Shown piece after piece: positions 1 to 7,280 of a stretch of DNA of 54,171 bases. Origin of the DNA: Myxococcota bacterium (GTDB lineage Bacteria; Myxococcota_A; Bradymonadia; UBA7976; UBA1532); contig JAKLJY010000053.1 in NCBI GenBank assembly GCA_023150895.1, positions 1 to 54,171 of the forward strand, given 5' to 3'. The notes under the pieces were generated by a model, which did no database searches, had not been told where the DNA came from, and was given only the letters and a program-made list of their open reading frames with translations. Each line of letters begins with the position of its first letter. Position 1 is the stretch's first letter. The translations under genes were made by a program, and so were the position numbers.

Positions 1-133
1 CTCCGCACCTCGCGCAGCCACGGCACTGCGGCTCGTCGGATGAACAATAGGGGGTCTACGAATTGGAGCCGCACCCCGCGCAACCGGGCGGCCTCGCGGC
101 TAAGGCCCCGTGAACACCGTGCCCGGAGAGCCC

Positions 134-1657
134 ATGCGCAGACGTCGACCTCACGTCCCGACCCCCGTCGTGCTCGCCTGTCTCGCGGCGGCGGTCGCCT
201 TTGCCCACGGCTGCGGTGGCGGCGGAGACGGCGGAGGCGCCGGTGGCACCGGCCCCGATCGCGACGGCGGGGGGGGCACGGGCGGCCAGCTCCGGCCCGA
301 TGCCGCGAGTGGCGGGGCGGTCGTTCGTCCCGACGCGGGCCCGACCGGGGGCAGCGGCGGCACCGTCGTTCGACCCGACGCGGGCCCGACCGGGGGCAGC
401 GGCGGAACGGTGACTCCACCCGACGCGGGCCCGACCGGGGGCAGCGGCGGCGCGGTGGGTCCTCCGGACGCGGCCCCGACCGGGGGCAGCGGCGGCGGGG
501 TGGCTCCTCCGGACGCGGCCCCGACCGGCGGCAGCGGCGGCGTCGAGCCCGCGCCGGACCAGGGCGTGCCCGTCGGCGGCGCCGAGCCGCCCCCGGACGA
601 CGTCGCGGCCTTTTGTACCGACGCCTGCCCCGCGTTCGTCGCCTGTGGCGCCCCCGCCGACTTCGAGCCGCCGCCGGACGTGGTCGCGGCCTGTATCGAG
701 GGCTGCCTGACCGAGTCCACCCCCGCGCAGCGCGCCTGCGTGCGGGCCCTGCCGGCGGCCGACTGCGACGGCCGAGCCGCCTGCCTCGCGCCGGATGCCC
801 CCCCGCCGCCCCCGCCCGAGGTCGTCGACGCCTGCGACCGGGCCTGCGCCGTGGCGCTCGCCTGTAACGGAGTCGACCCCGAGGCGCCCCCCGCCGACCT
901 GACCGACGCGTGCCGGGCCGGGTGTCTTTCCGAGTCCGACGAAGCGCAGCGCGCCTGCGTGCTCGACGCCGCGGGCGACTGCGAGGCCGTCGCCGGCTGC
1001 TTCACCGCCGGGCAGCCGGGCCCCGATCCGGCACAGCTCGCCGCCTGCACGGCCGCGTGCGCCACCGTCGTCGCATGCCAGGGCGCCGACGCCCCGGCGG
1101 ACCTCGAGGACGCCTGCGTCGCCGGCTGCCTCGACACCGGTACCCCGGCACAACTCGACTGCGTCGCCGGCGCCGCCGGATGCGAGGCCGTTTCGGACTG
1201 CTTCGCCGGCGAGGCGCCCCCGGTCGACCCCGCCCTCTCGGCCGCCTGCGAGACCGGCTGCGACGCGGCCCTCGCCTGCGCCGGGGGGGAGCCCGGCGCC
1301 CCCGTGCCCGACGACGTGCGCGCAGCATGTGTCGACGGGTGTGTCACGACCTCGACGCCCGCCCAACGCGCCTGTGTCGCCGGCGCGGTGGGCGACTGTG
1401 AGCGCCTCTCCGCATGCTTCGCCGACGCAGGGCCCGCCCCCGATCCCGCACTGACGCTCGAGTGCGAGCGCGCGTGCGGCGTGCTCGTCGCCTGCGGAGG
1501 CGCGGGGCTCGGGGACGATGCGGCGCCACCCGAAATCGTCGACGCCTGCGTCGCGGGTTGCACCGCCGACTCGACGCCGGCGCAACGCACCTGTGTCTCC
1601 AACAACGACGCGGACTGCGCGGCCGCCCAAGCCTGTTTCGACGGAGAAATGCCATGA
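134..1657 (+). CDS. Cysteine-rich surface lipoprotein with Pro/Gly repeat stalk
   Basis: About 507 residues. The start at 134 is preferred over the ATG at 110 because a GGAGAG ribosome site lies 3 bases upstream. The N-terminus has a basic patch (RRRR), a hydrophobic stretch and a lipobox-like AFAHGC with Cys at residue 27, so export and lipidation are likely. Residues ~28-150 are a Gly/Pro/Asp stalk made of a 15-residue repeat. Residues ~157-507 hold five repeats of about 55-62 residues, each with eight cysteines in the order C-x3-C, C, C-x3-C, C, C, C and a conserved ST-P-AQ-R-x-C motif. The spacing suggests disulfide-bonded extracellular modules. It overlaps the next gene by ATGA. Function is unknown; adhesion or a structural surface role is a guess. 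Such multi-cysteine lipoproteins are typical of Myxococcota-like genomes. Confidence 0.85.
   Translation: MRRRRPHVPTPVVLACLAAAVAFAHGCGGGGDGGGAGGTGPDRDGGGGTGGQLRPDAASGGAVVRPDAGPTGGSGGTVVRPDAGPTGGSGGTVTPPDAGPTGGSGGAVGPPDAAPTGGSGGGVAPPDAAPTGGSGGVEPAPDQGVPVGGAEPPPDDVAAFCTDACPAFVACGAPADFEPPPDVVAACIEGCLTESTPAQRACVRALPAADCDGRAACLAPDAPPPPPPEVVDACDRACAVALACNGVDPEAPPADLTDACRAGCLSESDEAQRACVLDAAGDCEAVAGCFTAGQPGPDPAQLAACTAACATVVACQGADAPADLEDACVAGCLDTGTPAQLDCVAGAAGCEAVSDCFAGEAPPVDPALSAACETGCDAALACAGGEPGAPVPDDVRAACVDGCVTTSTPAQRACVAGAVGDCERLSACFADAGPAPDPALTLECERACGVLVACGGAGLGDDAAPPEIVDACVAGCTADSTPAQRTCVSNNDADCAAAQACFDGEMP
313..545 (+). repeat. In-frame 45-bp tandem repeat (about 5 copies)
   Basis: Five consecutive units, mostly 45 bp, encode variants of VxPPDAGPTGGSGG inside the lipoprotein stalk. 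The first three are nearly identical and the later ones carry substitutions (PDAG to PDAA). The period is a multiple of three, so copy-number change keeps the reading frame and would only lengthen or shorten the stalk. Confidence 0.85.
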
Positions 1658-2247
1658 ATCGCCCCGTGCTTTCGCTCGCATCACTCGCGCTCGCCACGGT
1701 CGCGCTGCTCGCATCGAACGACGCCCTCGCCGGGCCGACGGTCAAGAAGACGACCTGGTGGACCGAGGTCGGCCACCTCGACGTGGTCACGAATCGGTGG
1801 TTCGGGGGGTACGCGCTCGGGTATCTGAACCGGAACCCCGTGCAGTGCCCGGATGGACAAGAGTCCCTCCTGACGGGGCTGCAGGTCACGCCCGCGAGCG
1901 GTGTGTTGTCGCCGGGTGACTTCCCCGCGGGCGAGGAGGCTTTCGACCGCCTGGGGCCCTGGAGCGTTCGCTACCGGCACTACACGTTCAACGGGATCTC
2001 GTTCGAGTTCACGCTTCGGTCTCGCGGCTCCGCCACGGCGACGGGTACGTTCGACGGCGGGCTGCACGCCTCGACCTTCCTGACCCCGGGCGAGCAACGT
2101 CGCCTCGACCCGCGCTTCGAGATCCGCACGCCACCCGATCCGGAGTTCGACCGTGCGGCGCGCTCGTTCCGCCGGATCCGCTTCGACTACGTGGCCACGT
2201 TCGCGTGTGGCGACTCGACCCAGCTGCGCGCCGGAGTCCCCCAATGA
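1654..2247 (+). CDS. Secreted protein of unknown function
   Basis: 197 residues. The ATG overlaps the upstream stop (ATGA, 1654-1657), so the start is fixed by translational coupling. Residues 1-26 look like a Sec signal peptide with cleavage after ALA (NDALA then GPT). The mature part is rich in aromatic residues and beta-prone segments (TTWWTEVGHLD, YTFNGISFEFTLRSRG). It has only two cysteines, near its start (NPVQCPDG) and end (TFACGDST), which could form one disulfide. I do not recognise a family. It is the middle gene of a three-gene overlapping unit of exported proteins and probably acts with them at the cell surface. Confidence 0.8.
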   Translation: MNRPVLSLASLALATVALLASNDALAGPTVKKTTWWTEVGHLDVVTNRWFGGYALGYLNRNPVQCPDGQESLLTGLQVTPASGVLSPGDFPAGEEAFDRLGPWSVRYRHYTFNGISFEFTLRSRGSATATGTFDGGLHASTFLTPGEQRRLDPRFEIRTPPDPEFDRAARSFRRIRFDYVATFACGDSTQLRAGVPQ

Positions 2248-3977
2248 GTGTCCGCGCGCGCTTCATCACCGCCGTGCTCGCGCTCGCGTCGACGGCGACC
2301 CCGGCCCTCGCCGCCGAGCCCGGCACGGGGTACGAGCAGGAGCCCCCCGATACCGTGGCCTGCCCGGCCGACGCCGTGCTGCTCAATGACTTCCCCGCCG
2401 CGGACGGGTGGCGCTACGAAGGCACCACCGAAGCGCAGGACAGTCACGCCGAGGGCACGTGCGGTGGGGGCGCCGGCGACGTGGTGCATCGTTTCGTCGC
2501 GCCGTCGGACGGCGAAGCGACCTTCCGCGTGCGCCCGCGCGGCCTGCCCGCGGACGACACGGACCCCGTGCTGTACGTCAGGACGGCCTGCGGACCGGGG
2601 GGCAGCGAGCTCGCGTGCGCCGACGACGGACTCGACGCTTCATTGCAACCCGAGGTCTCCGTCGAGCTGAGCGAGGGTCAGGAAGTGTTCGTCTTCGTCG
2701 ATGGCTATCTCGACGAGGACACCGGCGCCTGGCGCGGCCCGTACACCCTGGAAATCGGCGGCGACTTCGTGGCGGGCCCGGTCGAGGGTCCATACATGAA
2801 GACCTGCCGGTGCTCGAACGGAACCGAAGCCCGCCTCTGCTCGGACACCCCCTGCGAGGACGCGAGCGACTGCGAGGCGTACATCTGTGGCGGGCAGGAC
2901 CCCGGTGCGGCCGTCACCGCCTGCTTCGGCGGCGTGGCGGTCTGTGACACCCCCGAGCCGGTCGCAGGCACGGCCCTGCTCGTCTGCGACTGCTTCATCG
3001 GCGAGAGCCCGGCGATCCCGGCGCAGAACGCACTCTGCGACAGTGCCGGCGGCGCCCCCGACGCCCCGGCGGAGGCGGCCTGCACGTCATGGTGCACCTT
3101 CTTCACCGGGTCGGGCAGCCGGGGCCCCGCGCGCTGCGCCCGGGACCACGCCGCCTACACCAACACGCGACACTGCCCGACCAACGAAGAGAGCGGCATC
3201 GCCTACGCGCCGCGGGTCGTCTGTGACGCGGACGACGCGGCGGCGCTCGACTGCGGGAACGCGGAGTTCTGGGGCAACCGCGACATGGCCTTCTATCACA
3301 TCGAAGGGTGCAGTTGCGGGTGCACCAACGTGGGCGACGGCTGCCCCGACCAGGACGATGCGGACGTCACCTATCGCAGCCACGACGTCGACGAATGCAC
3401 CCGCCTGAACTTCGAGTGCCCGGAGGGGCAGACGAAGTTCTTCAAGCCCTACTGCGGCTGCGGCTGCGCCGGCCCGCTCGAACCGCTCTGCGCCGATCCG
3501 GACACGGGCAGCCGGGGCGTCCCCGATCCGGGCATCCCTTTCCGTTACACCGGCGACGCGGCGGCCTGCGCGGACCCGGCCAATTGGCCCGTCTGCGGGC
3601 CGAACGAGACGTTCTTCCTGTATGAGAACTGCGGGTGCGGCTGTTACGCCGGCGACGCCGCCGCCATCACCCTGGCCAATCCCCTCGACCCCACCTACAT
3701 CATGGTCGCCAACGGCGGCTACCGCGCCGAGGCCGTCGACTGCCCGTTCAACGCGGAGCCCTTCGCCAACCCGTTCAACGGCGGCTGCACCTATCACACC
3801 GGCGAGTGCCCCGAACACGACGTCGCCGCCCGCATCATCAGCGAAGACTGGGACACCTGCCGTACGCGCGGCGTGACGTGCCCCGAAGGCGAGTACCCGT
3901 TCATTCACCCCCTCTGCGGCTGCGGCTGCATCCCCGACGGCGTCGTGGCCACGCGGGGTGAGCCCGGCCCGCCCTGA
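2244..3977 (+). CDS. Secreted cysteine-rich protein with N-terminal PPC-like domain
   Basis: 577 residues. The start is fixed by an ATGA overlap with the upstream gene. Residues 1-23 form a signal peptide ending ATPALA. Residues ~50-170 resemble the beta-sandwich pre-peptidase C-terminal type (HRFVAPSDGEATFRV, a Cys-bearing DPVLYVRTAC segment, QEVFVFVDGY). Residues ~185-570 hold many cysteine motifs, including recurring CGCGC clusters preceded by a phrase like F-x-x-x-x-CGCGC (FKPYCGCGC, YENCGCGC, IHPLCGCGC). These may bind metal or form disulfides. No catalytic motif was found. It ends 14 bp before the convergent nucleotidyltransferase gene. Function is unknown; a cell-surface or matrix protein is plausible. 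Confidence 0.8.
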   Translation: MSVRARFITAVLALASTATPALAAEPGTGYEQEPPDTVACPADAVLLNDFPAADGWRYEGTTEAQDSHAEGTCGGGAGDVVHRFVAPSDGEATFRVRPRGLPADDTDPVLYVRTACGPGGSELACADDGLDASLQPEVSVELSEGQEVFVFVDGYLDEDTGAWRGPYTLEIGGDFVAGPVEGPYMKTCRCSNGTEARLCSDTPCEDASDCEAYICGGQDPGAAVTACFGGVAVCDTPEPVAGTALLVCDCFIGESPAIPAQNALCDSAGGAPDAPAEAACTSWCTFFTGSGSRGPARCARDHAAYTNTRHCPTNEESGIAYAPRVVCDADDAAALDCGNAEFWGNRDMAFYHIEGCSCGCTNVGDGCPDQDDADVTYRSHDVDECTRLNFECPEGQTKFFKPYCGCGCAGPLEPLCADPDTGSRGVPDPGIPFRYTGDAAACADPANWPVCGPNETFFLYENCGCGCYAGDAAAITLANPLDPTYIMVANGGYRAEAVDCPFNAEPFANPFNGGCTYHTGECPEHDVAARIISEDWDTCRTRGVTCPEGEYPFIHPLCGCGCIPDGVVATRGEPGPP

Positions 3978-3980
3978 GCG

Positions 3981-4003
3981 CGGGCCGCGGGTCAGGGGGC
4001 GCG
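3981..4003. repeat. 23-bp direct repeat, left copy
   Basis: Matches 4809-4831 at 22 of 23 positions. It contains the last codons and stop of the nucleotidyltransferase gene (reading RAP-stop on the minus strand), just as the other copy contains the RAP-stop of hipA. The two copies bracket the 66-aa/nucleotidyltransferase pair. Confidence 0.8.
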
Positions 4004-4519
4004 TTTCGGCTCGGGGCTCGACGCGCCCGGTTCGCCCTCATGCACGGCCGACGCTCCACGAAGCTGGATCACTGCAAGCGTCTCCCGGAGAAGCGGAAGC
4101 ACCGCGAGGTCCTTCGGCCGGCCGGTCGCCTGCTTCGAGGCGATGATGTCTTCCAGTGAGGCCACCGCGGCGCTTTCGTCCCCCACGGGCACCCAATGAC
4201 GTCTGGAGCGCAGCGATTCGAACGTCAGGCCCGGCGGCACCTGGTCGAAGAGAAAATCGATCGGCACGGCGGTCGATACGATCGACTCGGCCGGACTGAG
4301 ATCGCTGAATCGGCGGGGGAGCGGCGCACCGAGAACCTCACAGAAGCGAACGAGCTTCTGCCGATTCCGCGGTGTTTCACGAATGAGCAGGTCGAGATCC
4401 ATCGTCGTGACCGGCGCCCCGTGAAGCACGGCACCGGCGTTTCCGACGATGAGCGCTTCGAGGTGTGAGAGCCGCAGGGCACGCAGAACCTGCGCGAGGA
4501 ATGCGTCGTCAGAGTGCAT
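3992..4519 (-). CDS. Nucleotidyltransferase, AbiEii/DUF6036-like toxin candidate
   Basis: 175 residues. Residues ~25-46 carry the nucleotidyltransferase signature: a glycine/alanine motif (GNAGAVLHG) followed by TTMDLDLLI, with Asp41 and Asp43 as the expected metal-binding pair. Further elements are PIDFLFD (~residue 90) and the C-terminal SLEDIIASKQATGRPKDLAVL, a segment common in DUF6036/AbiEii-type proteins. Such proteins transfer nucleotides to tRNA or protein targets and serve as toxins or modifiers with a small partner. The start overlaps the upstream 66-codon gene by 11 bp, so the two are probably co-translated. The last codons lie in a 23-bp repeat shared with the end of hipA. An antitoxin or housekeeping role cannot be excluded. 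Confidence 0.75.
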   Translation of the reverse strand: MHSDDAFLAQVLRALRLSHLEALIVGNAGAVLHGAPVTTMDLDLLIRETPRNRQKLVRFCEVLGAPLPRRFSDLSPAESIVSTAVPIDFLFDQVPPGLTFESLRSRRHWVPVGDESAAVASLEDIIASKQATGRPKDLAVLPLLRETLAVIQLRGASAVHEGEPGASSPEPKRAP

Positions 4520-4709
4520 GACCCGATCCGGAGACGGGCCGCAGGAAGAAGCGGCGCTCCCAATCGCGAGGCCACATGAGGCTCCGGAGAATCAGAAGGA
4601 GATTCCCCGGATCGACATCGGGCAGGTGCGGCGCGATGCGCGCGAATTCCGCGAGTATGCGCTCCGTGAACTCGGCCTGCTCTTCCGGTGTGGGGTGTCG
4701 AAACTCCAT
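4509..4709 (-). CDS. Small protein upstream of nucleotidyltransferase (putative antitoxin)
   Basis: 66 residues, predicted mostly helical and acidic at the N-terminus (PEEQAEFTERILAEF), ending in a basic and aromatic segment (PRDWERRFFLRP). I do not recognise a family and see no helix-turn-helix or ribbon-helix-helix motif. It overlaps the nucleotidyltransferase start by 11 bp and precedes it in transcription, the usual order for an antitoxin before its toxin. The antitoxin role is inferred from position only. Upstream is 110 bp of non-coding sequence up to the hipA stop, which would hold its promoter; I see no clear consensus there. Confidence 0.6.
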   Translation of the reverse strand: MEFRHPTPEEQAEFTERILAEFARIAPHLPDVDPGNLLLILRSLMWPRDWERRFFLRPVSGSGHAL

Positions 4710-4808
4710 GGGTCGATGGTGACCGGGCGCCCCGCCCCAGTCAAGGCGGCAAGGGCCGTCGATTCGCCGAGTAGGCGTCGGCGCGGGGGATCGGACGCAT
4801 TGTCGCCC

Positions 4809-4831
4809 CGGGCCGGGGGTCAGGGGGCGCG
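4809..4831. repeat. 23-bp direct repeat, right copy
   Basis: Second copy of the repeat at 3981-4003 (one mismatch). It covers the last codons and stop of hipA. The GC-rich sequence just beyond the stop (CCCCCGGCCCGGGG on the minus strand) could fold, but there is no T-run, so I do not call a terminator. Confidence 0.8.
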
Positions 4832-6103
4832 CAGACAGCGCGTGACGGCAGCCTCGATGCGCCGGCGACTGGCCGCACCGACCCCGGCCGCGCGGGCGAA
4901 CCCGGCCCAGCCGGAGACGGCGTCGGCCACGGCCGCCTGAATGCCCATTGCGTTCTCGACCGGGACCCCCGCCGCTTCGGCCAGCCGGCGCAGGGCGGCG
5001 CGACCGGGGGCCCGCCCCTCACCGGCGACGAGCAAGGTGTGTTCGCCACCGGGCCCCTCCGAAAACGTGAGGTCGTAGGCGGGGGTGCGCTGCCAGCCGC
5101 CGCCCGGTGCCGGCGATGCGCCCAACGGCGCCGCCCGCTGGAACGCGAACTGACGCAGGTGGTCGTCCCGGTTGTGCGACAACACATTGAAGACGACGTG
5201 GCGGTAAGCCTCCGTCACCGCGCGCTCGTCGCGGGTGGCGTGGCGGGTGAGTCTGAGGAGGTCGACGGCGTCGAAACCATGGCTCGCCTCAGCCTCGACG
5301 TCGAGCACCGCGGCGGCCGAGAGGACGTGTATCCGCCGCGTGCCCGCCCGGTCGAAACGACGCGACCCGAAGTAGCGCCCCCGGCGGCCCGTGAAGAGGC
5401 GGGGTTCCGCGACGACGAGGCCGGCCGCCTCGGCCATGCGGGCGTAGGCGAGTTCGATGACGGCGATGTCGGGTGGATCGAACGCCGGCGCGCGGAACTT
5501 GACGAGATACCCCGTCTCGTCGGCGGCGAGGGGCCCGGCGCCGCCCCGGAGCGAACCGTCCGGGCCCACGGCGAGCCAGACCTTCGGGCGCGTCCCCCCC
5601 GCACTGCCGCCGTGCCGGGCCAGCGCATCGAGCAGGTCGGCGTCGTGCCCTTCGAGCACGCGCCGCGTCGCCGCCGCGATGGCGTCGAGTCCCCCGTCGA
5701 GGGCGGCGTCGAAGCCCCCGACCTCACCGGAAAAGACCGTCGCAGGCGCAAACGCGAGCGCGCCCGGCCCCCCGTCGCCCACGATCAACAGACGATCCAA
5801 GCCCTCGAGGCGGGCCGGATCGAGGCCGGCTCGCCGGGCGGCACGGTCGACGAGCAGACGCCCCCACGCATCGGGCAGGCTGTCGGCCAAAAAGCCCGGC
5901 AACCCGAACCGCCGACGGGCACCGACCCGATGAACGCCCGCCACCGCCGGCGCCTGCCGAACGACGAGGTTGGCCCCGGCGTCCTCACCGGTTCGAAGCG
6001 CCTCCGGGGTCCATTCGAGGGCCGTCGTGCCCCCATCCGCGGGCGCGAGTCCGCAGAGCGGCAGGCCGTCGAGCGTCACCGCGGCCCGGCGCCCGGTCGT
6101 CAC
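4820..6103 (-). CDS. hipA: HipA-family serine/threonine kinase toxin, variant catalytic loop
   Basis: 427 residues, normal HipA length. N-terminal HipA_N region with GLPGFLADSLPDAWGR (~residues 65-80) and a Gly-rich loop (GGSAGGTRPK, ~155). A kinase lysine (YLVKFRAP) and helix-C glutamate (AVIELAYARMA) follow. The catalytic loop is HNRDDHLRQF (~310) and the metal-binding segment is PAYDLTFS (~340). HipA kinases phosphorylate glutamyl-tRNA synthetase or other targets and induce dormancy, held in check by HipB. Here the usual DDHxKN reads DDHLRQ, so Lys is Arg and the metal-ligand Asn is Gln, which may lower or change activity. The start overlaps the hipB stop by 4 bp. Its 3' end lies in the 23-bp repeat. 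Confidence 0.92.
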   Translation of the reverse strand: MTTGRRAAVTLDGLPLCGLAPADGGTTALEWTPEALRTGEDAGANLVVRQAPAVAGVHRVGARRRFGLPGFLADSLPDAWGRLLVDRAARRAGLDPARLEGLDRLLIVGDGGPGALAFAPATVFSGEVGGFDAALDGGLDAIAAATRRVLEGHDADLLDALARHGGSAGGTRPKVWLAVGPDGSLRGGAGPLAADETGYLVKFRAPAFDPPDIAVIELAYARMAEAAGLVVAEPRLFTGRRGRYFGSRRFDRAGTRRIHVLSAAAVLDVEAEASHGFDAVDLLRLTRHATRDERAVTEAYRHVVFNVLSHNRDDHLRQFAFQRAAPLGASPAPGGGWQRTPAYDLTFSEGPGGEHTLLVAGEGRAPGRAALRRLAEAAGVPVENAMGIQAAVADAVSGWAGFARAAGVGAASRRRIEAAVTRCLRAP

Positions 6104-6384
6104 GACCGCCCCCGACGCGCCCGCCGCCGCACGGGCGGCGCGATGACCTCCTCGAGCGTCGACGGTGGATCCGGCGGCAGCAGGCCGTCGAGCTCACCCT
6201 CGCGCCCGAGGGCGTACATCACCCGCGCCAGCGTCTGCAGGGTGCCCCGGCCGGCCTCCAGCGCCGCCAGCGTCGGCGTCGACACACCCGCCCGCGCGGC
6301 CAGGGCGGCCTGTGCCTCGTTGCGCTGCAGACGCAGGGCCCGCAGGCGCGTACCCAGCGCGGCGGCGTAGTCGTCCGGGGTCAT
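6100..6384 (-). CDS. hipB: HipB-type antitoxin / XRE-family repressor
   Basis: 94 residues from the ATG at 6384; an in-frame ATG at 6396 would add four residues but lies inside the operator-like palindrome. Residues ~8-60 form a helix-turn-helix of the XRE type (LGTRLRALRLQRNEAQAALA, then AGVSTPTLAALEAGRGT). The tail is Pro/Arg rich. HipB binds HipA to neutralise it and represses its own operon. It overlaps hipA by ATGA, the classic hipBA order. The inverted repeat directly upstream supports autoregulation. No ribosome site is visible before either ATG, so leaderless translation is possible. Confidence 0.9.
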   Translation of the reverse strand: MTPDDYAAALGTRLRALRLQRNEAQAALAARAGVSTPTLAALEAGRGTLQTLARVMYALGREGELDGLLPPDPPSTLEEVIAPPVRRRARRGRS

Positions 6385-6385
6385 G

Positions 6386-6416
6386 ATCGAAAACATTGTT
6401 TCGATTATCCGCGAAA
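6386..6416. promoter_or_regulatory. Operator-like inverted repeats upstream of hipB
   Basis: A perfect 7-bp inverted repeat ATCGAAA / TTTCGAT with a 6-bp spacer spans 6386-6405. A second pair, TTTCG / CGAAA (6399-6403 and 6412-6416), overlaps it. This A/T-rich patch stands out in GC-rich surroundings and directly precedes the preferred hipB start. Autorepression by HipB is known in the family; binding here is inferred. Confidence 0.6.
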
Positions 6417-6506
6417 CCAGGCCTTTTTGAAAAAATTCGTTTGTGTTGTTGGTGGCTGAGGGCCGAGTCGGCGCCGCGGGCACCGGCAACGCCGTCGCTG
6501 ACGACC

Positions 6507-7280
6507 TCAGACGCCCGGTACCAGCTTCGCCCGATGACCCGCCAGGAACACCCGATGGCCCGGCGTCAGACCCCGCACCCGCGACGTGGACTCCAGACCG
6601 AGACGGCTCCGATCCGCGGGCGTGATGCGCGCGGAGACCAGCACGGTGCCGTCGTCGGCGACGCTGATCAGATGCTTGTCGAAGAGGGCATCGAGGTGGG
6701 CCGCGAGCAGCAGCCCGTTGTGAACGTCCAGGCGTTCGGCATCCGTCTCGCATTCGGCCCACGGCTTGATGTGGCTTGCGCGCAGGACCTCGGGCACCGT
6801 GATGCCGGTGATCATGCACTGGCCGGCGGCGAGCTCCAGCAGCCCTTCGCGAAACACGTCCTGACCAATCCGCTGGCGCGCGAGGCGCTCGGCCTCGGTC
6901 GTTTCCGGCATCCCGCCCGCCCGCCGCTGAAACCGGTGAAGCAGCTCGTCGGGCAACGTCCTCGAGAACACATACGCGCGCTGAATGAGGACCTGTGCGG
7001 CGCTCAGCGAGGTCGCCCCGAACGCGCCCACGGCGCCGGAGGGCAGCGGGTTCGTCACGGGGGAGGCCCCGCCCTTCAGGGCGTCCACCACCTTGTGTTG
7101 CGAAAAGGCGACGACGATCAGCGTCGTCCCGACATTGCTGAGCCACAGGCGCATCGACGTGCGCGAGCTGTCGAAGGCGAGCCACGGACCCTCGGCCGGC
7201 CGCTCGACGTCGAAGCCGGTGTCACTGGCAATCTTCTGCAGCAACGTGCGCTCGGTGATGCTCAGCGGGTGGGCGGTCAT
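6507..7280 (-). CDS. HNH endonuclease (HNH_2 type)
   Basis: 257 residues from the ATG at 7280, which overlaps the upstream nuclease stop by 4 bp. The C-terminal half carries the HNH_2 pattern: CMITG (~residue 152), ASHIKPWAECE (~168), then LDVHNGLLLAAHLDALFDKHLISV, giving the two histidines and the asparagine of the fold. The N-terminal half (residues 1-140) is variable and probably recognises the target. HNH_2 proteins are common in restriction and phage-defence loci. Coupling to a PD-(D/E)XK protein suggests a two-nuclease unit. About 120 bp separates its stop from the hipB start. Confidence 0.85.
   Translation of the reverse strand: MTAHPLSITERTLLQKIASDTGFDVERPAEGPWLAFDSSRTSMRLWLSNVGTTLIVVAFSQHKVVDALKGGASPVTNPLPSGAVGAFGATSLSAAQVLIQRAYVFSRTLPDELLHRFQRRAGGMPETTEAERLARQRIGQDVFREGLLELAAGQCMITGITVPEVLRASHIKPWAECETDAERLDVHNGLLLAAHLDALFDKHLISVADDGTVLVSARITPADRSRLGLESTSRVRGLTPGHRVFLAGHRAKLVPGV

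Noticed and set aside
1-133. Possible RNA gene at the left edge
   Set aside because: I looked for tRNA or tmRNA-like cloverleaf arms around 55-110 and found no consistent pairing or CCA end.
313-545. Tandem repeats considered as a CRISPR array
   Set aside because: Units are contiguous with no spacers, lie in frame inside a lipoprotein stalk, and no cas gene is present.
56-1714. Long minus-strand frames opposite the cysteine-rich lipoprotein gene
   Set aside because: Composition is Arg/Gly/Ala-rich without domains. The plus strand has a signal peptide, five regular cysteine modules and coupled downstream genes.
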